From positions 20,474-84,473 of the forward strand of contig NZ_JALVUC010000022.1 in NCBI RefSeq assembly GCF_027023865.1: 64,000 nucleotides of DNA, written 5' to 3'. The notes under the pieces were generated by a model. It was not told the DNA's origin, ran no database searches, and was given only the letters and a program-made list of their open reading frames with translations. This stretch comes from Thermococcus sp. Lineage in GTDB: Archaea > Methanobacteriota_B > Thermococci > Thermococcales > Thermococcaceae. How positions within the stretch are numbered: the first letter of the stretch is position 1; each line of letters opens with the position of its first letter. Positions 35,371-43,557 of this stretch are shown in pieces. The position numbers were made by a program, and so were the translations under genes.

Positions 35371-35688
35371 ATGGCTGAGAGTCCGTTTAAGGCCGACATA
35401 GAGAGGGTTGGGAAGGAGTATAGCGAAAAGATGACACCCGGAGCGATAGCCACCATTCCGGGCAGCAGTGTGATAAACAAGACCGGTTCCTGGCGTGTTT
35501 TCATGCCCGAGTTCAACCGTGACAAGTGCGTCCGCTGCTACCTCTGTTATATCTACTGCCCCGAGCCGGCCATCTACCTTGACGAGGAGAACTTCCCGGT
35601 CTTCGACTACGATTACTGTAAGGGTTGTGGCATCTGCGCTAACGAGTGCCCGACCGATGCCATAATAATGGTTAGGGAGAGCAAGTGA
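35371..35688 (+). CDS. porD: Pyruvate:ferredoxin oxidoreductase delta subunit
   Basis: A 105-aa 2x[4Fe-4S] ferredoxin subunit paralogous to vorD: CVRCYLCYIYCPEP and CKGCGICANECPTDAI. GAGGTGATAAAC precedes ATG 35371. The last ferredoxin motif is encoded by a 53-base stretch (35603-35655) identical to vorD, which points to recent gene conversion. Confidence 0.9.
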   Translation: MAESPFKADIERVGKEYSEKMTPGAIATIPGSSVINKTGSWRVFMPEFNRDKCVRCYLCYIYCPEPAIYLDEENFPVFDYDYCKGCGICANECPTDAIIMVRESK

Positions 35689-35698
35689 GGTGATGAAA

Positions 35699-36883
35699 AT
35701 GCCGATTAGAACCGTTATGAAGGCTAACGAAGCGGCCGCCTGGGCGGCAAAGCTGGCCAAGCCCAAGGTTATAGCCGCGTTCCCGATTACTCCATCGACT
35801 CTCGTCCCCGAGAAGATAAGCGAGTTTGTCGCCAACGGGGAACTCGATGCAGAGTTCATCAAAGTCGAGAGCGAGCACTCCGCTATTTCTGCCTGCGTTG
35901 GTGCCTCCGCCGCTGGCGTCAGAACCTTCACCGCGACCGCTTCCCAGGGTCTCGCCCTGATGCACGAGGTTCTCTTCATCGCTGCCGGCATGAGGCTCCC
36001 GATAGTCATAGCCGTTGGAAACCGCTCGCTCAGTGCTCCCATCAACATCTGGAACGACTGGCAGGACAGCATAAGCGAGCGCGACACAGGCTGGATGCAG
36101 TTCTACGCCGAGAACAACCAGGAAGCCCTTGACCTCATTATAGCCGCCTTCAAAGTTGCCGAGGACGAGAGGGTTCTCCTCCCGGCCATGGTCGGCTTCG
36201 ACGCGTTCATCCTCACCCACACGGTTGAGCCGGTGGAGATACCCGACCAGGAGCTCGTTGACGAGTTCCTCGGTGAGTACGAGCCGAAGTACGCCTACCT
36301 CGACCCGACTAAACCAATAACCCAGGGCACTTTAGCGTTCCCGGCCCATTATATGGAGACCCGCTATACCGTCTGGGAGGCCAACGAGAACGCCAAGAAG
36401 GTCATCGACGAGGTCTTCGCGGAGTTCGAGAAGCGCTTTGGTAGAAAGTACCAGAAGATCGAGGAGTACCGCACCGACGACGCCGAGATAATCTTCGTCA
36501 CCATGGGTTCCCTCGCCGGAACCGTCAAGGACTACGTTGACCACCTCAGGGAGAAGGGAATAAAGGCCGGTGCAGCCAAGCTCACCGTCTACAGGCCGTT
36601 CCCGACCGAGGAGGTCAGAGAGCTGGCAAAGAAGGCCAAGGTCATAGCGCTCCTTGAGAAGAACATCACCTTCAGCGTCGGCGGAGCACTCTTCCAGGAC
36701 TTCAGCAGGACTTTGGTGAACGTGGAGGACAAGCCGATACTCGTTGACTTCATCCTCGGTCTCGGTGGCAGGGACGTTACCTTCGGGAACCTCGACGAGG
36801 TTCTTGAGATAAGCAGGAAGGCCCTCGCCGGAGAGGAGTTTGGGGAAGTCAACTGGATTGGACTGAGGAAGGAGATACTGTGA
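35699..36883 (+). CDS. porA: Pyruvate:ferredoxin oxidoreductase alpha subunit
   Basis: A 394-aa alpha subunit: [55 protein letters not shown] and [14 protein letters not shown]. With PorB it converts pyruvate to acetyl-CoA, CO2 and reduced ferredoxin, the main electron donor for the organism's hydrogenases. Start chosen at ATG 35699 because GAGGTGATG is six bases upstream; ATG 35693 lies within the Shine-Dalgarno region. Confidence 0.92.
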   Translation: MPIRTVMKANEAAAWAAKLAKPKVIAAFPITPSTLVPEKISEFVANGELDAEFIKVESEHSAISACVGASAAGVRTFTATASQGLALMHEVLFIAAGMRLPIVIAVGNRSLSAPINIWNDWQDSISERDTGWMQFYAENNQEALDLIIAAFKVAEDERVLLPAMVGFDAFILTHTVEPVEIPDQELVDEFLGEYEPKYAYLDPTKPITQGTLAFPAHYMETRYTVWEANENAKKVIDEVFAEFEKRFGRKYQKIEEYRTDDAEIIFVTMGSLAGTVKDYVDHLREKGIKAGAAKLTVYRPFPTEEVRELAKKAKVIALLEKNITFSVGGALFQDFSRTLVNVEDKPILVDFILGLGGRDVTFGNLDEVLEISRKALAGEEFGEVNWIGLRKEIL

Positions 36884-36893
36884 GGTGAGGAAG

Positions 36894-37889
36894 ATGGCCG
36901 TGAGAAAACCCCCTATCACAACTCGCGAGTACTGGGCGCCCGGTCACGCCGCCTGTGCTGGCTGTGGCTGTGCCACCGGCATGAAGCTGGTCACTAAAGC
37001 CTTCAGCGAGGCCATGGAGGAGAAGTTCGGCGACCCCAATGCCTTCGCCATAGCCCACGCAACGGGCTGTATGGAAGTCGTCAGCGCAGTATTCCCGTAC
37101 ACCGCCTGGAAGGCCCCCTGGATTCATGTCGCCTTCGAGAACGCGGCAGCGGCAGCGAGCGGTGTTGAGGCCGCCTGGAAGAAGCTTGGAAGGAAGGGCA
37201 AGATACTCGCCTTCGGTGGGGATGGAGGTACCGCCGATATTGGTATGCAGGCCCTTAGCGGTATGCTCGAGAGAAGGCACAACGTCGTTTACGTCATGTA
37301 CGACAACGAGGCTTACATGAACACCGGAATCCAGCGCTCAAGTTCAACCCCCTATGGTGCTTGGACCACCACCAGCCCGCCGGGTAAGCTCTCAATCGGT
37401 GAGGACAAGCCCAAGAAGTGGGTTGCGCTTATAGCGGCTGCCCACCAGGTGCCCTACGTCGCCACCGCGAGCATAGGAAACCCCTTTGACCTCGTGAAGA
37501 AGGTTAAGAAGGCCGCAAAGGTCGACGGCCCGGCCTTCGTTCAGATGCACTGCACCTGCCCGACCGGCTGGAAGAGCCCGCTCGAGAAGGGTGTCGAGAT
37601 CGCTCGCCTCGCCATTGAGACCGGTGTCTGGCCTCTCTTTGAGATCGAGAACGGAGACCTCTTCAACATCAAAATACAGAGTCCGGGCGGAGGCGCCAAG
37701 GTCAAGCGTGAGGGCGGTCGCGTCGTCGCCATCGAGTTCAAGAAGCCCATCGAAGAATACCTTAAGTTACAGGGCAGGTTCAAGCACCTGTTCAAGAGGC
37801 CAGAGGCAATAGACGAGATGCGCGAGCAGATCAAGGCCATGTGGAAGGTTTTGGGCGTCGAAGTCACCCTCCCGAAGCCGGAGGAGTGA
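36894..37889 (+). CDS. porB: Pyruvate:ferredoxin oxidoreductase beta subunit
   Basis: A 331-aa TPP-binding subunit. [22 protein letters not shown] and MHCTCPTGW provide the [4Fe-4S] ligands; [17 protein letters not shown] and [14 protein letters not shown] form the TPP/Mg site. It is last of the seven-gene operon and converges with the cysteine desulfurase gene; TTTTTTTCG just after the stop may be a terminator. Confidence 0.92.
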   Translation: MAVRKPPITTREYWAPGHAACAGCGCATGMKLVTKAFSEAMEEKFGDPNAFAIAHATGCMEVVSAVFPYTAWKAPWIHVAFENAAAAASGVEAAWKKLGRKGKILAFGGDGGTADIGMQALSGMLERRHNVVYVMYDNEAYMNTGIQRSSSTPYGAWTTTSPPGKLSIGEDKPKKWVALIAAAHQVPYVATASIGNPFDLVKKVKKAAKVDGPAFVQMHCTCPTGWKSPLEKGVEIARLAIETGVWPLFEIENGDLFNIKIQSPGGGAKVKREGGRVVAIEFKKPIEEYLKLQGRFKHLFKRPEAIDEMREQIKAMWKVLGVEVTLPKPEE

Positions 37890-37907
37890 TCCCTCTTTTT
37901 TTCGTTT

Positions 37908-39104
37908 TCACCGCAGGTTTCTAACCAGCTCCTCAAGAACCCCTAGGAAGGCCTCAACTTCCTCAAGGCTGTTGTAGACGTGGAACGAGGCCCTCACAGT
38001 TCCGTTTATCCCGAGCTTTTTCATCACTGGTAAAGCACAGTGGTGGCCTGAGCGAACCATTATCCCGTGGTCGTCCAGTACCGCCGCTACGTCGTGCGGG
38101 TGGAGCGGGGGGATGTTGAAGCTGACGACACCGGCGTGTTTTTTCAGATTTCCCGGCCCATACCACGGTATTTCAAGCTCGTCGAGGCCTTCAACGGTTC
38201 TCTTTACGAGCTTCCTCTCCTGCCTTTCGATTCCCTTAAGGCCTATCCGCTGGATGTAGCGTATTCCCGCGGCCAGTCCTATTGCGCCGCCTATGTTCGG
38301 AGTTCCCGCCTCAAACCTTTCTGGAGGCTCCGTTAACCTGTATCCATCGGGGCTCACATCCTCTATCGTCCCCCCGCCGATGAGCGGTGGCTCGAAGACA
38401 TCAAAGAACCCACTGTTGAGGTAGAGGACGCCTATTCCAGTTGGGCCCATCGGCCCTTTGTGACCTGAGAAGGCCAGGAAGTCCACGTGCAGTTTCCTCA
38501 CGTCAACCTCCATGTGACCGGCGCTCTGGGCTGCATCAACGACAAATATCGCCCCTTCCTCCTTCGCCATCTTCCCAAGCTCCTCGACCTCGTGGACAAC
38601 GCCGAGGACGTTCGAGACATGTTGAACCGCCACTAGCTTCGCATCTTTAATCTTCCTTTCGGCATCGCTTAAATCGAGGTTGCCCTCGTTGTCACCTTCG
38701 ATGAACTCCAATTTGAGGCCTTTCCTTCTGGCCAGCCTCTGCCAGGGGAGTAAATCGGAGTGGTGCTCGTAGGGGGTTGTTACTATCTTATCGCCCGGTC
38801 TAAAAAGGTTCTCAAGTCCGAGGGCGACCAAGTTAAGGCTCTCGCTCGTGTTTTTGGTGAAGACTATCTCCCCGAACTCTGCGTTGATGAAGTCAGCCAC
38901 GATCTTCCTGCTCTCCTCGTATTTGTGGGTCGCCATCTGGGAGAGCCTGTGAACGCCCCTGTGGACGTTGGCGCGGTACCTCAGATAGTAATCATCCATC
39001 GCCTCGATTACGGGCTTTGGCGTTAAGGAGGTGGCCGTGTTGTCGAAATATATGACCTCGATCGTCAGCGGTATGTCCTTCCTAACATCGTCCGGGATCT
39101 TCAT
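37908..39104 (-). CDS. sufS: Cysteine desulfurase (SufS/CsdA class V aminotransferase)
   Basis: A 398-aa PLP enzyme. Signatures are YFDNTATSLTPKPVIEAM, HR..VHRLSQMAT, DAAQSAGHMEVDV, the PLP lysine in AFSGHKGPMGPTGIGVLY, and the catalytic Cys in RSGHHCALPVMKKLG. It releases sulfur from cysteine for Fe-S or tRNA thiolation. An in-frame extension to 39296 overlaps the neighbouring gene and reads as arginine-rich shadow; GGAGGTGG before the ATG at 39104 fixes the start. It overlaps the upstream 97-aa gene by 4 bp. Confidence 0.9.
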   Translation of the reverse strand: MKIPDDVRKDIPLTIEVIYFDNTATSLTPKPVIEAMDDYYLRYRANVHRGVHRLSQMATHKYEESRKIVADFINAEFGEIVFTKNTSESLNLVALGLENLFRPGDKIVTTPYEHHSDLLPWQRLARRKGLKLEFIEGDNEGNLDLSDAERKIKDAKLVAVQHVSNVLGVVHEVEELGKMAKEEGAIFVVDAAQSAGHMEVDVRKLHVDFLAFSGHKGPMGPTGIGVLYLNSGFFDVFEPPLIGGGTIEDVSPDGYRLTEPPERFEAGTPNIGGAIGLAAGIRYIQRIGLKGIERQERKLVKRTVEGLDELEIPWYGPGNLKKHAGVVSFNIPPLHPHDVAAVLDDHGIMVRSGHHCALPVMKKLGINGTVRASFHVYNSLEEVEAFLGVLEELVRNLR

Positions 39105-39394
39105 ATTACCACCTCCAGAATTCCGGCGCAGTCGTATACCGTCTCGGCGATTTTCCTTCCCCTCTCGGCATCTTCGAGGAGCTTGATGATTATCTTCCCG
39201 CTCGGGTAAACGCTGACCTCGTAGCCTTCCATTTCGAGGATGAGCATCATGTTCGGGACGAGCTTTTTCACGGAGAAGCCTTTTTCCCTGAGGCACTTGG
39301 CGGTCTTTACGAGGTTCACCTTTACCTGTCTCTCCCAGGAGTAGGCTCCTATAACAACGCCCCTCATCGTGACGCAGGGCTTTGAGATTATCAT
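39101..39394 (-). CDS. Conserved-looking hypothetical protein, TBP-like repeat shape
   Basis: A 97-aa protein with no family I can name. The segment YEVSVYPSGKIIIKLLEDAERGRKIAETVY resembles one half-repeat of TATA-binding protein folds (strand-'SGK'-strand-helix). It overlaps the cysteine desulfurase gene by 4 bp, so they are translated together; a role in sulfur or Fe-S handling is possible. GGTGGTGGG lies before the ATG at 39394; an internal ATG at residue 10 is an alternative. Confidence 0.65.
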   Translation of the reverse strand: MIISKPCVTMRGVVIGAYSWERQVKVNLVKTAKCLREKGFSVKKLVPNMMLILEMEGYEVSVYPSGKIIIKLLEDAERGRKIAETVYDCAGILEVVI

Positions 39395-39515
39395 CCCACC
39401 ACCGTTTTTACTTCCCCCGTTCGCTTATACCCCTTTCCTGAACCGATGGTTAAAAACAATGTATGAACCGAATATCTTATAAGGCGTGCTACTTTTCTAC
39501 TAAATGGTGATACCA

Positions 39516-40244
39516 ATGAAGATTCTCGTGAGCGGCAAGGGCGGTTGCGGAAAGAGCACGATAAGCGCGATGCTCGGAAAGTATCTCGCTAGGAATGACT
39601 ATCGCATCCTAATCATAGACGCCGACGAGTCAAACCCCGGTCTTTACAGGATGCTCGGCCTCCCAAGGGTCAAAACGCTCGCTGAGCATCTGGGGGGAAA
39701 GAAGAGGGCCAAGATACTCATGGCGGCTGAAGGAGAGGGAGAACTCGACGAGGAGCTTTTCAAATGGACCCTCGACGAGGTTCCCGGGGAGATACTTGCG
39801 AGGAAAGGCAATCTTGCGGTTCTGACGATTGGAAAGATTGAGGAAGCGGAAGAAGGTTGCGCCTGTCCCTACGGCTTCTTGGCCAGAAAGCTCCTCGAGG
39901 GTATAAGGCTGAAGGAGGATGAGGTTATCATAGTTGATACCGAGGCGGGAATAGAGCACTTCGGTAGGGGCGTTGATAAATACGTTGATGTCGTTATCGA
40001 TGTGGCTGAACCTTCTGTGGAGTCCATTGAGCTGTCGAAGAAGATAGCCTCCCTGAGCGAGAGCCTCAGCCTCAGGCACTTCCTAGTCCTCAACAAGGCC
40101 CTCCCAGGGGTTGAGGAGAAGTTGCCGGTTAAGCCCGATGTAATAATATCCTTTAACCAAGACTTCATACTCGACAGTCTGAACGGAAAGGAAGTCGAGC
40201 CAGTAGAACAGATAGAGCGGCTCTGGGGGATAATCGCCGGGTGA
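39516..40244 (+). CDS. CooC-like P-loop ATPase (MinD/ParA family)
   Basis: A 242-aa deviant-Walker ATPase: MKILVSGKGGCGKSTISAML (P-loop), LIIDADESNPGL and VDTEAGIEHFGRG. The cysteine pair in EEGCACPYGFLARKLL matches the Ni-binding CxC region of CooC, which loads nickel into CO dehydrogenase. No CO dehydrogenase gene is in the window, so its client is unknown. GGTGAT before ATG 39516 and TATCTTATAAGG (39473-39484) support the start and promoter. Confidence 0.82.
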   Translation: MKILVSGKGGCGKSTISAMLGKYLARNDYRILIIDADESNPGLYRMLGLPRVKTLAEHLGGKKRAKILMAAEGEGELDEELFKWTLDEVPGEILARKGNLAVLTIGKIEEAEEGCACPYGFLARKLLEGIRLKEDEVIIVDTEAGIEHFGRGVDKYVDVVIDVAEPSVESIELSKKIASLSESLSLRHFLVLNKALPGVEEKLPVKPDVIISFNQDFILDSLNGKEVEPVEQIERLWGIIAG

Positions 40245-40516
40245 ACAGTTTGAAAACTTGACGTTCTGACACGCCCCCTTGATCTTTTTAACAAGTCCTC
40301 GGCAAATTCCCTTGGGGCTTCTCCTCTCTCTTCGTTTTTCCCTGTGATCTTATAGCCTCCATCTCCTAATTTCGGCAACTGGTTATTTTCGTTTTAGCTT
40401 TTGGCCAATCAAGCTTCCCCAACCTATTTTCGTCATCCGTCGGTTGTCACCTTGACAATCGCCGAAAGAATTTTAAGGAAATCTAACATCATTTTTCGAA
40501 AAATCGGGTGGTTGCC

Positions 40517-42457
40517 ATGCAGGTGGGCGAAGGATTTTTAAAGGAGCGCTATATTCCATTGCAGGCCTTTAGGGAGGAACACCAGAAGTCCATCGAGGAC
40601 CTTGGGGAGTTCTGGGCGGAACAGGCGAAAGTCCTCGACTGGTTTAAAACATGGGACAAACTCTTGGACGACTCGAAGGCACCTTTTTTCCGCTGGTTCG
40701 TTGGAGGGGAGCTGAACGCGAGCTACAACGCTCTTGACAGGCACATAAAAGCGGGAAAGAGGAACAGGGCCGCGATAATATGGGAGGGTGAAGCGGGAGA
40801 AACGAGAACCCTGACCTACTACGAGCTCTACCGCGAGGTCAACCGCTTCGCCTCGGTTCTCAGAAACCTCGGCGTTGGTAAGGGCGACAGGATAGTTATC
40901 TACATGCCCCTCGTCCCGGAGGTAGTTGTAGCGATGCTCGCCAGCGCAAGGATTGGGGCTATTCACAGCGTCGTCTTCTCCGGCTTTTCAGCCGAGGCCT
41001 TGGCGACGAGGATAAACGATGCGAAGGCCAAAGTGGTCATCACCGCGGACTACCTCTACAGGCGTGGAAGGATCCTCAACCTCAAGGAGATAGTGGGCAA
41101 AGCCCTCGTCGAGACCCCGAGCGTTGAGAGCGTTGTAGTCCTCAAGAGGGGCTCCGATGGGGTCAACATGGTCGAGGGAAGGGACTACTACTGGCACAAC
41201 CTCTTGGAAGGCGCTGAAAAGTACGTTGAACCCGTCCCGGTCGAGAGCAACCACCCGCTCTTCATCCTCTACACGAGCGGGACAACGGGAACGCCTAAGG
41301 GTATAGTCCACTCCACCGGTGGCTACCTCGTCTACGTCGCTAAAACCATGCAGTGGGCGTGGGGGATAAAGGAAGATGACCTCTTCTGGAACACGGCAGA
41401 TGTCGGCTGGATTACCGGGCACAGTTACCTCGTCTACGGGCCGTTAACCCTCGGCCTGACCGTGATGATGTATGAAGGGGCCTTAAACTATCCCAAACCG
41501 GACAGGCCCTGGGAGATAATCGAGAAGCACGGCGTTACGATATTCTACACCGCGCCGACAGCGATTAGGATGCTCATGCGCTACGGCGACGAGTGGGTGA
41601 GGAAGCATGACCTCTCAAGTTTGAGACTCCTCGGCTCAGTTGGAGAACCGATAAACCCCGGTGCTTGGAAGTGGTACTATGAGATCGTTGGTGGAAAGCG
41701 CTGTCCAATCATCGACACCTGGTGGCAGACCGAAACCGGCGGCTACATGATTTACCCCTCTGCTGGAATACAGCTGCCGCCCCTCAAGCCCGGCTCGGCC
41801 ACGTTCCCCGGCCTTGGAGTTGATGCCGATGTTTTCGACTCGAGGGGCAAGCCGGCAAAGCCTAACGAGCGCGGCTACCTCGTTATCAAGAAGCCCTGGC
41901 CCGGGATGCTCCTCGGAATCTGGGGCAACGACGAGCGCTACATAAGAACATACTGGAAGCGCTTCAGCAGGCCGGACGAGGGGGTCTGGATTTACTACCC
42001 AGCGGACTACGCGATGAAGGACGACGAGAGCTACCTCTGGATATTTGGCAGGGCAGACGAGGTTCTCAACGTCTCAGGCCACAGGATTGGAACCGCTGAA
42101 ATAGAGCACGCACTGGTTCTCCATCCGGCCGTTGCCGAGGCTGCAGTAATAGGCAGGCCCGACGAGATAAAGGGCGAGGTTCCGGTGTCATTTGTGATAC
42201 TCAAGCAGAACTGCACCCCGAGGGAAACGCTCAAGGGAGAGCTCATAGACTACGTCAGGGAGACCCTTGGACCGATAGCTGCTCCTGCCGAGGTCTTCTT
42301 CGTCAACAAACTGCCGAAGACGAGGAGCGGAAAGATAATGCGCAGGGTTTTGAAGGCCCTCGCGAGCGGAAAGAGCCTCGGCGACCTCTCGACGCTTGAG
42401 GACGAGGCGGGCGTTGAAGAAGTGAAAAAGGCCTTGGAAGGCTTCGAGATGCACTGA
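40517..42457 (+). CDS. acsA: Acetyl-CoA synthetase (AMP-forming) family enzyme
   Basis: A 646-aa ANL-superfamily ligase. FILYTSGTTGTPKGIVHSTGGY is the P-loop-like A3 motif, DTWWQTETGG the A5 motif, and ADEVLNVSGHRIGTAEIE the hinge. The C-terminal PKTRSGKIMRR holds the acetylatable catalytic Lys. Length and motif order fit acetyl/propionyl-CoA synthetases. Thermococcales normally make acetate with ADP-forming enzymes, so this AMP-forming one points to acid activation. GGTGG before ATG 40517 supports the start. The 272-bp gap upstream (40245-40516) holds a TATA-like AATTTTAAGG near 40470 but no gene I can support. Confidence 0.9.
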   Translation: MQVGEGFLKERYIPLQAFREEHQKSIEDLGEFWAEQAKVLDWFKTWDKLLDDSKAPFFRWFVGGELNASYNALDRHIKAGKRNRAAIIWEGEAGETRTLTYYELYREVNRFASVLRNLGVGKGDRIVIYMPLVPEVVVAMLASARIGAIHSVVFSGFSAEALATRINDAKAKVVITADYLYRRGRILNLKEIVGKALVETPSVESVVVLKRGSDGVNMVEGRDYYWHNLLEGAEKYVEPVPVESNHPLFILYTSGTTGTPKGIVHSTGGYLVYVAKTMQWAWGIKEDDLFWNTADVGWITGHSYLVYGPLTLGLTVMMYEGALNYPKPDRPWEIIEKHGVTIFYTAPTAIRMLMRYGDEWVRKHDLSSLRLLGSVGEPINPGAWKWYYEIVGGKRCPIIDTWWQTETGGYMIYPSAGIQLPPLKPGSATFPGLGVDADVFDSRGKPAKPNERGYLVIKKPWPGMLLGIWGNDERYIRTYWKRFSRPDEGVWIYYPADYAMKDDESYLWIFGRADEVLNVSGHRIGTAEIEHALVLHPAVAEAAVIGRPDEIKGEVPVSFVILKQNCTPRETLKGELIDYVRETLGPIAAPAEVFFVNKLPKTRSGKIMRRVLKALASGKSLGDLSTLEDEAGVEEVKKALEGFEMH

Positions 42458-42509
42458 CTGGCATTCTGTCCTCTATTTCTATTTCGGATTTTGCAAAAGA
42501 AAAGGAAGG

Positions 42510-43526
42510 TCAGCATATCCTCGGTACGGGGTCACCCTCGGGCGGCTCCATGAAGCGCTTTCCGCCGATGCCGGTCTCGAGGAGAACCTTTCCGCGATAT
42601 TCTCCTATGACCTCGCCGATTATTGCGGCGTTCTTGCCCTTCTCGGTCTTCCTCATGGCTTCGAGGGCTTCCCCAGCGTATTCTTTAGCAATTACCATGA
42701 TAACTTTACCCTCATTGGCCACATCGTAGGGGCTTATTCCGAGCATCTCGCTGGCAGCTCTAACCTCTGGTCTTATCGGAATGTCAGCTTCCCTGATGAG
42801 TATTCCGACGTTGCTCTTTCCTGCTATCTCGTTGAGGGCGTTGCTCAAACCGGCCCTCGTTGGATCCTTCATCGCATGGATGTTCTCCCAGCCGATTGCT
42901 TCGGCTACTGCCTTGACGACTCCCCATGTCGGGGCGACGTCGCTCTTAAGCTCGGTCTCAAAGCTTATGCCCTCACGGTGGCTCATCAACGCTATTCCGT
43001 GATCCCCTATCGTCCCGCTGACCAGGACAACGTCCCCGACCTTCGCCCCTGCGTCGCTTATCGGCCTCTCAGCTATTCCGACTCCCGCTGTGATGACGAA
43101 CATACCTATCTGATCTTCAACCACTTTCGTGTCCCCTGTGACTATGGGGACTGGGACTTCCTTGGCAGTCTCGTTCATGGAGCGGAGAACCCTCTCGAGG
43201 ATTTCCATGTCGAGGCCTTCCCCAATTATCATGGAGTTAGCCAAGGCGAGGGGTTTTGCCCCCATCATGGCTAAATCGTTCACCGTCCCGCTGACCGCTA
43301 AGCGACCGATATCCCCTCCGGGGAAAAAGAGGGGCTTAACCGTGTGGCCGTCTATGGTGAGGACAATGTGTTTGTCCCCGAAGGGTATCGTTGCTCCATC
43401 GTCGAGGGCGTCAAGTCCTATCCCTCCGGCACTCTTTAGGGTCAGGATCTTCAGCACCACATCCCTCAAAAGCTCCTCCATTATTTCTCCACCTGCTCCA
43501 TGTTCAAGCTTTACCTTTTCTCCCAT
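42510..43526 (-). CDS. hypE: Hydrogenase maturation protein HypE
   Basis: A 338-aa PurM-like ATPase that dehydrates the carboxamide on its C-terminal Cys to thiocyanate, source of the CN ligands. KLEHGAGGEIMEELL opens it, and the invariant PRIC tail (PEGDPVPRIC) is intact. GGGGGTGAAG precedes the ATG at 43526. It lies 31 bp downstream of hypF, whose product supplies the carbamoyl group to HypE. Confidence 0.95.
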   Translation of the reverse strand: MGEKVKLEHGAGGEIMEELLRDVVLKILTLKSAGGIGLDALDDGATIPFGDKHIVLTIDGHTVKPLFFPGGDIGRLAVSGTVNDLAMMGAKPLALANSMIIGEGLDMEILERVLRSMNETAKEVPVPIVTGDTKVVEDQIGMFVITAGVGIAERPISDAGAKVGDVVLVSGTIGDHGIALMSHREGISFETELKSDVAPTWGVVKAVAEAIGWENIHAMKDPTRAGLSNALNEIAGKSNVGILIREADIPIRPEVRAASEMLGISPYDVANEGKVIMVIAKEYAGEALEAMRKTEKGKNAAIIGEVIGEYRGKVLLETGIGGKRFMEPPEGDPVPRIC

Positions 43527-43557
43527 CTTCACCCCCTCCAGATTCGCTTTTATCACC

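Noticed and set aside
35161..36087. Long minus-strand open frame (308 codons) across vorB/porD/porA
   Set aside because: It lies opposite strongly supported oxidoreductase genes with family motifs and has no Shine-Dalgarno or protein features; it is a shadow caused by codon bias. The same holds for 4526-5329, 1386-1955 and similar frames.
39105..39296. 64-residue N-terminal extension of the cysteine desulfurase
   Set aside because: It overlaps the 97-aa gene on the same strand in another frame, is arginine-rich and lacks family similarity; GGAGGTGG marks the start at 39104.
40245..40516. Possible gene fragment on the minus strand upstream of the acetyl-CoA synthetase
   Set aside because: A frame with EAPREFAEDLLKRS-like sequence is present, but it has no recognisable family and runs on as a shadow of the CooC-like gene; too weak to list as a pseudogene.
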